From: Paulownia fortunei
Taxonomy: Eukaryota > Streptophyta > Magnoliopsida > Lamiales > Paulowniaceae
NCBI GenBank assembly: GCA_019321725.1
Contig: CM033110.1
Location: 5,821,278 to 5,885,277 of the forward strand
Reading direction: 5' to 3'
Length of the DNA: 64,000 bases
How positions within the stretch are numbered: the stretch's first letter is position 1; each line of letters begins with the position of its first letter. This document shows, in pieces, positions 12,700-23,400 of the stretch. Below the pieces are notes generated by a model. The model was not told the origin of the DNA. It searched no databases and saw nothing but the letters and a program-made list of their open reading frames with translations. A program made the translations under genes and the position numbers.

Positions 12700-13505
12700 G
12701 TTTTGGCCACTTGGACTTTAGGTGTTTCTTCTTTCTGTAATGACAATCTTTCTTGATATGCCCTTTCTTGCCACAGTTATAACAAACAACATTTTTGTTC
12801 CCGTTGGAACTAGTTTCAGAAGACTTTCTTTTATTTTCTCCTTCATTAGGATTTTTTTTTATTTTTTAAAGCATAGTTCACTTTAGAACCAGGATGCGTA
12901 CTTTGTGCCTTATCACGTATCCAAGCTTCCTCCTCTATCCGTAAGTGTTTCAGCAACTGATCCACAGAAAAATCCTCTACAGAATGCAGTAATTTCTTTC
13001 TGTAGTTATTCTAACTTGCAGGAAGTTTAGCAATTATTGCCCCTACCTGCATTGCTTTTGGAATTTCAACTTTCAAATATGAGTTTAGAACATATACTTG
13101 CAGTTCATGAACTTGATCCATGATAGACATATTATCACAAATGACATATTTAAAGTACTTCAGAAAAATAAACTTATATATTCCTTGTCTGTCATTGTTG
13201 TATTTGTTCTCTAATGCATTCCATATTTGTAGTGGGGACTTCATTGAAGTATACAGATCAAACAAACAATCAGACAATATATTCAGAATGTGTCCACAAC
13301 ACAACAACTCGTCTTCTTATCTCTTGGAATATGTTGCCTTAACTTCATCAGAATCATCCTCTTCAACTCTATAGCAGGTTGACTTGGATCCAACATATAA
13401 GCAACCTTCAAGGGAGCAGAAACATCATCTTGTCCTTCTAGCAAGGATAGTTTGTTCCATCAAAGCAATTCAGTTTCACAAACTCTTGGTTCATCATTTT
13501 GATAC
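12700..13505 (-). pseudogene. Decayed copia A gag with intact zinc-knuckle motif
   Basis: Reading begins at tandem ATG codons near 13502 (MMNQEFVKLNCFDGTNYPC, then a stop). The longest open piece, at 13307-13011, is the capsid-like UBN2-type region (LYTSMKSPLQIWNALENKYN). Near the end, 12784-12743 encodes C-YN-C-GKKG-H-IKKD-C, a complete CX2CX4HX4C zinc knuckle, which binds RNA in nucleocapsids. Several stops and a frameshift lie between start and knuckle. The protein would have packaged the element's RNA. Identification is secure from order and motifs. Confidence 0.8.
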
Positions 13506-13545
13506 CAAAACTCGAACTACTCTCCATTGATTGTCAATTTAAGAT

Positions 13546-14242
13546 TGTTAGGAAAAAACATTGAAATGAATTATTATCATAAACAAATTTAATATAACTT
13601 GAGGCGTGAACATGTTTTCCTTAAAGTGATAATTTCCCCCACTATAATTGGCTAACAGATTGAATGGCAATCCACTTCAAAGATGCAACATGTCATCTGA
13701 AGTCCGCGAGTAGCAATTTCGAAGACTTCCCTCAAGAACTGAAAAGAAAAAAAAATATTTGAAGTTATGTGAAGATTTGAAGGTGAAAAGTTCTTAATGG
13801 ATTATGATTTTGGCCTTGACTATTTTTAAATAATTTACACCATTTCCTGAATCAATGCAATGTTTTAATCAAAAGTTATTTCCAAACATTGCAATGTTAT
13901 AAAATAAATTGATAACTATTCAAAACTCTTCAGAAAATTCCTAGAGTTGCAACCTTTCAATTTTACCAAGAAATTTGAATTATTTCAAAGAAAAGAAATT
14001 AATCTCAATAGAAAATAAATAATAAAATATTATTTAATTTCTTGAATACACGTATAAGTGCCAAGTGCCAAGTGTATTTATATTAAATATAAATATATAT
14101 AAATTTCATTCCCTCCACTTTTCCCTCCAATTTTTAATTTAAATTTGTAGAACCACACCTCTTTACAAAAGTACTAAACGCTTTTCTTTTGCTAATTTGG
14201 GATAAGATACATGTTTTTTCATACTGCAAACTACTTTCAACA
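13546..14242 (-). repeat. 5' LTR of copia A
   Basis: This is 697 bp, TGTTAGG...CAACA, followed by GTAAT. The usual initiator-methionine primer site is not cleanly recognisable next to it. A TGGTATCAAAAT sequence lies about 40 bp inside, just before the gag ATG. Confidence 0.9.
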
Positions 14243-14247
14243 GTAAT

Positions 14248-16203
14248 TACTTAACTCAATATTAAAATAGCCTATATTCATGATTGAGAAATTTATTAAA
14301 AAACTAAAAAACAAAGAGATGCTTGGAACATGTACAACAGAGGAGATAAACAAACTTTTCCAGCACGACATTCTTAAGTTTTTAATGGATGAAGTCATAA
14401 GTAGACAATCAACAAATTTTTCATAAGCACAGAAGGAAACTTTTTTTTTTCTTCATAGTTTTGGGGTTTAGTTTTACTACATTAAACAAACACCTCTGTT
14501 GTGAATACCCAATATCAAACAAGGAGTTCTGCGTACTTTCAATCCAACATAAAGACAAAAAAGTATAGAAAAATGCTCGGAAGATGTAAAACACAACAGA
14601 TGAACAATTGTTTCAATGGGAGTTGAAGTCTTTTTCATATTTGAAGGCTTAAATAAGTAGAGAATCAACAATTTCTTCATAAGCACAAAGTGAACAAACT
14701 TATTTCCATACATTTGTGATTCAATTTTAGACATAGTTAAAAAACAACAAAAAGACACCCAAATATCAAAGTTAATACATATATATAGACTAAAATCTCA
14801 ATCCAAAATAGAGACTGTAAAAATTTCCCAAAACAGGTAAAATATTAGCATAATAACTCAGTATCATTACCAAAAATACCTTAAAAGCCATGAAAGGACC
14901 AAATAGAGGGATAAATGATTTTCCACCGAGCCAATTCAATTTCCAACATAATTAAATAGAAAAAAAAAACTTAAAATTCCAACATAAGTTAATGAAAACT
15001 AATGAAAGCAAAGGTTAGTTTTTTTTTTTTTTTTTAACATAAGTTAGTCAAAGCATCAATTCCATTACACTATAATTCCTAGATAGCATTCCAAGCTCCA
15101 ACATCAAATTCCTATCAAACGAGAATTCCTAGTAGTGCTAGTGAGGGTGTGGAAATGGAATCCATCGAGTCTTTCAAGAAATTATATCCATTTTATGGCT
15201 TCATAAACCATTTAGATCTCTAGAGCCAAAAAGAAAATCCTCATAACATAAAAAAGTAGCCTAGATGGTTTTTGAGTTGGTTAGTTTCATGAGCATATTA
15301 TGGTAGGGTAATAATTAGTTGCTAAGGAAAGAAAAATGCATTTAATTCAAAAATATATATAGAAAGTATGTAATAAGGAATCTTTATTTTCGGATAGCCA
15401 GACTTTACAACACTTGGAACAAGCTTGATTGAATAACTCTTTATCAAAAAAAGAGTTCTAATGTCAACTTTCTTAATGAAACTATCTATTTCAGTAATAT
15501 TGATTTATCCATGATAACTTTATTTGATAGTAAGTATCACATTGACTGTCCAGAGTGCTCCCTCGGATATAAAAGGGCTCTTTCCAAGTGTCTGTCCAAG
15601 TGTCTGTGAGCAATATCGAGAATGAAGGCTTATTTTTGGCAAACAATTACCTCACAAGTGGTCAATACCTAAGTTTGTACGGAAGGTTCTTGGGAATAAG
15701 GTAGTTCAAAGCCCAAGGTTTTGACCAGAAACATCAACCCCATTTTCTCAAATTCTGAATGTATTAATTTCATCTAAAGACTGCAGGAATCTATATTCAT
15801 GAAAAAATGATAACATCAAGAAAGACTACTCTTCTATTCACTAGACCCAGAACATAAGACGTACAATACCCCTGTTCTAGACCTATTTCACAGCAAGCAG
15901 CATATTTCATAGAACTAGTTGTACAAATTTCTCAATTATCATCGTAAAATCATGATACAATACAACCAATCTAAAAAAGAATCATCAACAATCAAAATCC
16001 TAAACTATTACAAGAAAAATATGGAGGACATGAACAATTGTTTCTTTCTTCTTTTGGTTTAAACTAACACTTAGTACACATCTTAATGAAATCCTTTTAT
16101 TAGGGCCACAAAATTATTAGAGTAGTATTCAACAAACTAATTAATGAGCTTGTAAAAACAATCTTATTCATAATGTTTACCAATAAAAGATATTTTTTTA
16201 TCT
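14248..16203. other. Intergenic spacer with a diverged tandem duplication
   Basis: About 14315-14450 and 14575-14710 are two diverged copies of one sequence. ATGCTTGGAACATGTACAAC matches ATGCTCGGAAGATGTAAAAC, and AGTAGACAATCAACAA matches AGTAGAGAATCAACAA, with an offset near 256 bp. The rest (14760-16200) shows a T13 run near 15025 and nothing coding that I can defend. Confidence 0.45.
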
Positions 16204-16212
16204 TTAATTATT

Positions 16213-17430
16213 AGGTTAATCTCACTTTACACCTCTTTATTCTTGTTAAGTATTACTTTATCTCTTTATGTTATCAATTTTCTCACTTTACCCTCTTTTA
16301 TTTTGTCTCACTTTACTCCCTTCTACTTTCATTATTCACTTTACAGCCCTCTACTCTTAAAAAAATTAACCAAATTGTTCTTCTCTATTATTTTTAGTGG
16401 AATTACTTTAAAATAAATTGATATTAATATATTTATATTTATATTTTAATAATTTCTCAACTCGATTAATTAATACTTAATATTAAATTTATTTAAAATT
16501 TTATTATATTTAAATTTTAATAGTTATTTTATAACATAACATAGTTCCTATTAAATTAGTATATAGTAGGATATTTTTTATTATTTAATATGCTTTTACT
16601 TATGAATTTCCTACTCACTATAAATCTTAAAAAAATATTTTATTAAATGCATAAAATATTAGCAATATTTTTTATTATTAATAGAATTATCATAAGTTCA
16701 TATAAACTATGTTAAATTCAAATATAGCCATTATAATTAAGTAATAATAATAAAATTAATTTTTAAATGACTATATTTTTAAATTTTGGAAAGTATTTAT
16801 TAAGTTATTTAAAATTTAACATAGTATTCATCAAGTTACGATAATTTGACTATTTGTAACTTATTTGATAGTATTAAAGTAAACCTACAAATGACTTTTT
16901 TGTATTTAACATTGTTTCTAAGAAATCTTGAATAATTCCATTAATAATAAAAATATTATTACTTGTATTTTACTTATTTAAAAAATATGATTTGAAAATA
17001 TATCATACATTTTTTATATTTATGATGAATAGTAAATTTACAAGTAAAATTTATTAATTAATAAAAAATATCCTATGATATAATTTTTTAATAGAAATTG
17101 TGTTAATAAAACAATAGCCATTAAAATAAGTATAATAATATATGAAATAAATTTAATATAAAATATTAATTAATTAAGTTGAAAAATATATTAGTATTTA
17201 AATACAAGTGTATTAAATTTAACATATTTTAAAGTAATGTTAATATAAGTAATATGTAAGGACAATTTGGTTATTCTTTCAAGAGTATATAATAGTAAAA
17301 TGAGACAAAAAAATACAAAGGAGGAAAGTGAGATATAATGAGAGTATAATAGACTAAACTGAGACAATTGAAAGTACAAAAAATAAAATGATACTCATTA
17401 AGAATAAAGGAAGTAAAGTCAGATTAACCT
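16213..17430. mobile_element. Foldback Mutator-like element with exact 9-bp target duplication
   Basis: The termini are AGGTTAATCTCACTTTA (left) and, in complement, AGGTTAATCTGACTTTA (right). The nine bases outside each end are identical: TTAATTATT at 16204-16212 and at 17431-17439. Nine-base duplications are the signature of Mutator-type transposition. Pairing does not stop at the ends. GATATTTTTTATTA near 16570 pairs with the same string in the complement near 17065, and ATGTTAAATTCAAATA near 16712 with ATGTTAAATACAAAAA near 16910. The 1.2-kb element is thus nearly one palindrome with arms of about 600 bp. Its subterminal region repeats CTCACTTTACCCTCTTTTA-like units. No transposase is present. 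It belongs to the same family as 42712-43972. Confidence 0.85.
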
Positions 17431-17439
17431 TTAATTATT

Positions 17440-18576
17440 TTATCAATTAGATAAAATTCCTACATCATACACACAGCTACGCAAAAATTAAATATTCGTG
17501 GACTTGCCCCAAATGTGATACATTTAGAGGGAAAATATTTGTATTCATTTGTGAACCATTTTTGAATTCAAGCTTAGAAATTTGAATTATTTCATTTCCT
17601 ATATCATTCGATGTATTCTGAAGTATTGTTTTGCAAAACCTAGTTCTTTATTTATTTAAATAAGTAATTTTGAATACAAACTGATCAATTGATTCTCGAG
17701 ATTGTATGTTTATTATTTTTAAATATGCATAATTTAAATTTTTTTAAATTTCTTGGGCATTACCCATCCCTGGATATATCTTACAAAAACATGGGCAGAA
17801 TGGGTGTTATTCAGTATCTTGCGTCCTTTGAAGGAAGAGAATGCGGTTGACTCGGAGCTGGAGGTCAAGTTCTGGCTGGAGTGAGTCGTTGTTGCTGACC
17901 TGCAAAGGAAGAAAAGGTATTGGACTGTCCGCGTGAGAGTGTGAGGAAGAAAGGTTTTGGGGGGTGGGGCTGGGGGGCAAGTTTTTATGAATTGTAATGT
18001 GGATTTGAGTCGGGTACAAAATCTCCAAATTGCTTCAAGCTGATTTATAGTATAGTATGAATGTGGGTTCCCATGGGTAGAGTTTGTGTGATTATTAAGT
18101 AAATGATTATATTAGTTATTGATGTTGAATTAATATTTATGCTCATTTATTAGTTAAATTTCAGTGTTAATAATTGAATTGTTTATTAATTTTATAACTA
18201 ATCATTGACTATTAAATAGTTTTTTGAAAGTTATATGTAAATTAGTAATAAGATGATTAATTGGTTAATAATGAATTCAAGAATTTTCAAGTCAGACTAT
18301 TTTTCCAAGAGAAATTCAAAAATCTTTTGAAGATGATTGAGATACTCTTTTGCAAAACTATTCTATAATTTTTGCTCAAATTGTTTGCATATTCTTAAAT
18401 TAAAAGCGTGCCTAGATGCCTTTTTCACAAAAATTTTAAAAATGCTTATAAATGCATTTTTTTTTTTCTAAATTTTGGGACGTTAAGTAGATAAAATTCC
18501 AAACTATGCATTGAAAATGATTATATGGACCAAAAATGCAAAAGATGACTATCAATTAGTTAATCTCGTGAATTTC
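17440..18576. other. Intergenic spacer
   Basis: A less AT-rich island lies at about 17800-18030. It can be read on the minus strand as a 73-codon open frame rich in Ser and Pro, with no family resemblance, so I do not call it a gene. The rest is AT-rich with no recognised feature. Confidence 0.4.
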
Positions 18577-18949
18577 GAATTTAAATCGTATGAAGTAATT
18601 CAAACAATCGTACTATCAAATAAATAAATAAATATTTTTAAGTATGTGTATAAACCCTCTAATTTGAATAAGGGTTTTCTAAGATTTAATAAAGCAGTGT
18701 GAGCTATGGGCATTTGGGGTTTGAGAAGAAGCAAAAAGACCAACACACAGGAAATGTACTGAATTTAAATCGTATGATATGAAGTAATTCAAACAATCGT
18801 ACTATCAAATAAATAAATAAATATTTTTAAGTATGTGTAAAAACCCTCTAATTTGAATAAGGGTTTTCTAAGATTTAATAAAGCAGTGCGAGCTATGGGC
18901 ATTTGGGGTTTGAGAAGAAGCAAAAAGACCAACACACAGAAAATGTACC
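18577..18949. repeat. Recent near-identical tandem duplication, units of 184 and 189 bp
   Basis: Unit 1 (18577-18760) and unit 2 (18761-18949) both run from GAATTTAAATCGTATGA to a GAAATGTAC-like end. I count only three or so substitutions plus one 5-bp insertion (ATGAT at about 18775). Both units include AATAAGGGTTTTCTAAGATT and GAGAAGAAGCAAAAAGACC. It is a young local duplication about 1.5 kb upstream of the importin start. Confidence 0.93.
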
Positions 18950-20150
18950 AAACTCAATCCAATTCAACATTGGTTCTCCTGTTGCGCAGGAATGGTCCGC
19001 CAAGGCTACCATTCTAGTTGTGTATCTTGTAGATATTGTATTTAATGTATTAGTGGGCTGTTATTTTGAATCTTTTACTTTAATTTGTGTTTTATAATAT
19101 ATTTTAATTTATATATACACATTAAGTATATATAATTAACATTTAAATATTTATTTATAAAAATATTTTATACATTTGATGAAATATGAATTTGAAATAA
19201 AGAATATAGAACATATGTATTTATTATAAAGTGTTTCATTTGACACTAGATAGAATATTTTGCATTCGATCACTACACCAAACGCATGTGCATCGAAATA
19301 GGTTAATATATTCTCGACTTTCATATTCCTTAAATCACCTGAGTCATTAATAAAAGTAAGTATATTTATTTACTAAAATAAAATGTATCTTTCAAGTTAA
19401 TTTGTAATTGAATGATAAAATTTAGTTTTATAATCCATTATATTAGTAGTCAATTAATAAACTAATGTACTGGCAAACTTATACAAAATTCTTTATATAT
19501 TACTAATTGCATATCAAAAGTGATTTTACCTCATTATCCACTTATTATTTAACTTTAATTAATCAAGTAAGTAAATGATATTAATATAGTGCACGAATAA
19601 TTAACACATAATCGTTCTAATGACATTTTTTAACTTTATTTATGTACTAATTGTCAAGAATTAAAGAAATTAAGCAAGTAGCAATCCGATTAACAATTAG
19701 TCACAATTAATCAAATGAATCAATTCCTATTAGATATATCATCAATCATGTAAAAATATGCAATTACATATCAAAAACTCGTTTTTTTTTTCTTGACGCT
19801 TTTCTTTTTTTCTCTGTTTTTTCTTTTCTTTTCTCCTTTCTTCTTCCCTATATTCCTTTCTGGTTTCCTTGTACTTTCTCCGCCATTTCCCTCCTGCACC
19901 ACTTCTAATTTCAAAATAAGCAATTACACACAACTCCTTCAATGAAACCACCTTTAACCACCCTACCACCGCCAATAAAGGCCCCACCCCGCAGCCCTCA
20001 CCTTGTCCTCCTTACACTTAGAATGCTCTGCATCAAACAGAGGTGCAAGCAACACAAAAATAAAAGAAAAAGGGAAGGTTGTTGGGGTCGGGGTTGGGGG
20101 GGTGGTCGTAAAAGGCCGCATTATGAATTTCCCGCTGTTCCCTCCTTCCT
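18950..20150. other. Distal upstream region of the importin gene
   Basis: AT-rich to about 19770, then a strong pyrimidine tract at about 19779-19860 (T, CT and TTTTCT runs), then mixed sequence rich in CCACC at about 19950-20010. Open frames here are low-complexity translations of these tracts. No gene is supported. Confidence 0.45.
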
Positions 20151-20152
20151 AG

Positions 20153-20191
20153 CCTCTCTCTCTCTCTCTCTCTCTCTCGCTCTCGCTCTCG
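20153..20191 (+). repeat. (CT)n microsatellite in the importin promoter
   Basis: About 14 CT units, then CGCTCTCGCTCTCG, ending 45 bp before the TATA box. Such pyrimidine (Y-patch/GAGA-type) tracts are common near plant core promoters. Confidence 0.9.
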
Positions 20192-20235
20192 CACATGAAC
20201 ACACAAAGTTACACGGGAACACACACATGCTTGCC

Positions 20236-20242
20236 TATATAA
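20236..20242 (+). promoter_or_regulatory. TATA box of the importin gene
   Basis: TATATAA within TTGCCTATATAATAGCAGGG. It sits 245 bp before the ATG. Transcription would start near 20265-20275, giving a 5' UTR of about 215 nt that includes an (AC)9 run at 20334-20351. Position and match are good, but no start site was measured. Confidence 0.6.
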
Positions 20243-20486
20243 TAGCAGGGCTTCAATCAAGAAAGTAGAAACAGTTATTCTGCAGTCTCCATAGCACAAC
20301 CCAATCTCCGCATATCTCTGTATTTCCTTTGATACACACACACACACACACTCACCGCATTATAACTACCAAGATTCACCGTCGTTCAATCCTCACACAT
20401 CAAAAGAGCCCATCTTTCTTGACACCATTTCTCTGCAAAGTCTCAACTCAAGAAAACCCTTTGTTTGATTTCTGTTCGACAAACTA

Positions 20487-23400
20487 ATGGCTTCTTCTTC
20501 AAGAAGTAGCCATGATCAAGAAACTCAAAGATTGCGGGCCAAGAATCTGTTTACCGTCGACCCCTCAAAATTTTTTGCCCTCCTCGAGCACCTCTTCGCC
20601 TCAGATAAAGTCTTCCAGGTCGACCGCTCGGAAGCTCGTCAACTTTTTGATGTTGCCCAGAAAGAGTACCCCGATTCTCTTGTACTGAGTCTCTCAACGC
20701 ACCTCCAAAAGAGCCCTAGAGAAGTCACGCGTTTCCGCTGCGCCATCCTCCTCCACCGCCTCTTCCGCCCTCAGCGCAATCTCTATCCCCGCCTTTCCCC
20801 CACTGCGCAAAACGAACTCAAAACCGTCCTCCTCCGTCGCATTCGTGAAGAAACCGCGCCCACCACTTTCAAGATTCTGATTAACCTCGTTTCTAATGTT
20901 GCAGGATTTCTTTTACCCAAGAAACAATGGCCGGAAGTCTATGATTACTTGTTCAAGTCCCTGAAATCGGATGTGGCCAGAAATAACGAATGTGCTGCGC
21001 TTCTTTTTGTGAAGTTGATCCCTAGGTGCCCGGAACTTTTTCTTTTCTACGTTGATGATTTGAGTGAGGCGTTTAGGGGGATAATGGACCGGACGTGGGA
21101 GGATCACGTGGTCAGTGGGGCAGCAGTTGGGGCCTCTGTTGAGTTGGTTTTGCACTTGGCAACGCCTTCTAGTCATGAGAAGTATTATGATCTTTTGAAT
21201 TATATGGTGCGGGTTCTGTCTGACGCTGTTGATGAAATGGATGCTAGTCAAACACAGAGGATTCTTGAGGATATGATAGTCTTGGCAGGGGCAGAAACCA
21301 GGTTCTTGAGGTCTCATATTGATTATTTGGTTGAAAAGATGTTGGATGTAGCAGAAAATTATTATGTGAATGACAAGACGAGGGAACTTGTGGTAGAGTT
21401 CGTGACCACAGTAGCTGAGGATAGGGAGTACGGATGTGGGATGATTCAGAATATTCCTCCTGTGTTTTTGAAAAGGTTGTTCGCTGTTTTGTTTAATATG
21501 CTTGCGTCTATTGAGGATGACCCTTCTTGGGATCAGGCCAACAGTGATTCTGAGAATGAAGGGGAATTGGGCAACTGCTGCTATGCAATGCAGGCTTTTA
21601 GTAGGCTTGTGATGGCGCTGCGTGAAAACGTTATCATACGAAATTTACCAGATTGTTTGCCTATATTTTTGGAAGATTTAGATTGGCAAAGGCGCCATGC
21701 TGCAATTACTGCTCTTGGCCTAATTGCAGATGGCTGCTCAAAGGTAACATAAAAGTTTCTTTATAATTGCTCTTCCAGCGAGAATTGTATCTCAAATTAT
21801 AGTGGATTGCATTATGGTTTGTTTGCTTTTTTATTTCTTCTGATTAAATTCCAGTTTACTCCACATTTCGTCCTCCAAAATGAGCAAATTTGCTCAATTT
21901 TATTGTATTCTTTTTTTGCAAACTCAGGCTTCATTAGCAATTTCTGAGACATTACTGAGAATCTTTGTGCAACTATGGACCGATCTCCATCCTCGTGTGC
22001 GTTGGGCGACAATTCGAGCAATTGGTCAATTTTCAAAGAACTGGGGACCCCATTTTCAAGGGGAGTTTTATGGAATCTTCCTTCCCGGTTTAGTAGCTGT
22101 CATGGAGAATTTTGATAATCCCAGGTTGCAGGTACTTGATTTTCAAAAAATTTACAAGATATAGAATAAAGTCATAAATTTTGATCTAGATTTCATAAGC
22201 CATGGACGCATTTTTGCAAAGTCTTTCCTGTGGAAATATTTTTCGTTTCTTTCACGCTTTTTCTTATTCATTTCATAAAATCAAAAAAATGTGGTTAAAG
22301 ACGATGTACCATTTGATGATTTATATTTCTTCCACTCCTTGATCATCTATAAATCAATCTCCAAATAAAAATTGGGTTAGTTTTTTCTTAATCACAGAAA
22401 GGCTATTGCTTCCTTCGCCGTTAAAATTGCTTGTTGAATGTTTTAAAGATTAAAATTCTGTAGCATTACGACCTGAAAAATTATCTTATCCTGTTGAGGC
22501 TTAAATATGTAACTGACGACATGGAGCCTGGACAGCAATATGGAAAATTTAAATGTCCTGGTGATTTTGATGAGCTGCCTAAATACTTTGAATTGAGACT
22601 TGAAGCATAATTCATAAACCAGTAGTTACAGCTGAAGTGTACAACTGCAAATATGCTATCTAATTGATAATTTGATAATGTACTTCGTGTTGTATTAATT
22701 CAGAGGTCTACTGATGCGATTAAGAAATCTTAACAGAAATAATTGCGCTGACACATGGTTTGTTTGGGGTAGCATTAATGCTCCCTGGCCAAAAACTTGA
22801 CCTTGAATTCCTTCGATTTAATTCTGTGAAACCATCTCTCTAAATGTCATGAAATCATTACGTCTCTGTTTTTTTCAGATACTTGCAACTTCAACCATGT
22901 TGCTTTTCAGCAAGAACTGCAGTTCAGATATATTCAATCCTTACTTGAAGAGGATATTGAGCAACTTGTGTATATTGCTACAGGTAGTCATGCATTTCTG
23001 TTAAAATCTCACTTACAGTTGGCCTATGAAAATAAATAATGAATAAGTAATGTTTGTTTGGCTTCATGTTAATTCATCCAGGTCCAGTTCTGAGATTCTA
23101 TGCAGATTTGCCTCTGTACAAATGTTCATTTTTCGTATCATGGATACATATGCATGTTACAACTTTTCCATTTTTCAAATTTGATTTGTCATTGACGAAA
23201 ACTCTGCTCTGTGCAGAAAGGGAATAGCACATTAAAAGAAGCAGCTTTTACATCTTTAGCCTCTTTAGCTGATTCTTTCCAGGTGCATACTGTAGTTTGT
23301 ATTGAGATTTTCTATGACTCTCTTCAAAGATGTACTTGTTGTCTAATGAATTCGGTGAATATGAGTGAGCAGGAGGAGTTTCAGGAAAGTTACGATGCTG

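Larger units (their letters stand above)
8386..14242 (-). mobile_element. Ty1/copia LTR retrotransposon A, both LTRs and target duplication present
   Basis: LTRs at 8386-9090 and 13546-14242 both start TGTTAGGAAAAAA. They end TTCCAATA (left) and TTTCAACA (right). The 5 bases before the element (8381-8385) and after it (14243-14247) are both GTAAT, an exact target-site duplication. A purine-rich tract, AAGTGGAGGAT on the minus strand, abuts the left LTR, so the element is transcribed leftwards and the right LTR is the 5' one. Internal order on the minus strand is gag, zinc knuckle, protease, integrase, reverse transcriptase, RNase H, as in Ty1/copia. All domains carry stops and lost catalytic residues, so the element is dead. 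Length is 5.86 kb, normal for the superfamily. Confidence 0.92.

Noticed and set aside
17807..18028. 73-codon minus-strand frame
   Set aside because: Ser/Pro-rich with no recognisable domain and no splice or promoter context I could support.
19742..20347. Overlapping frames upstream of the importin gene
   Set aside because: Low-complexity translations of CT, T-rich and AC tracts in the promoter and 5' UTR.
20913..21317. 134-codon minus-strand frame inside importin exon 1
   Set aside because: Antisense of a clearly conserved coding exon, with no family resemblance.
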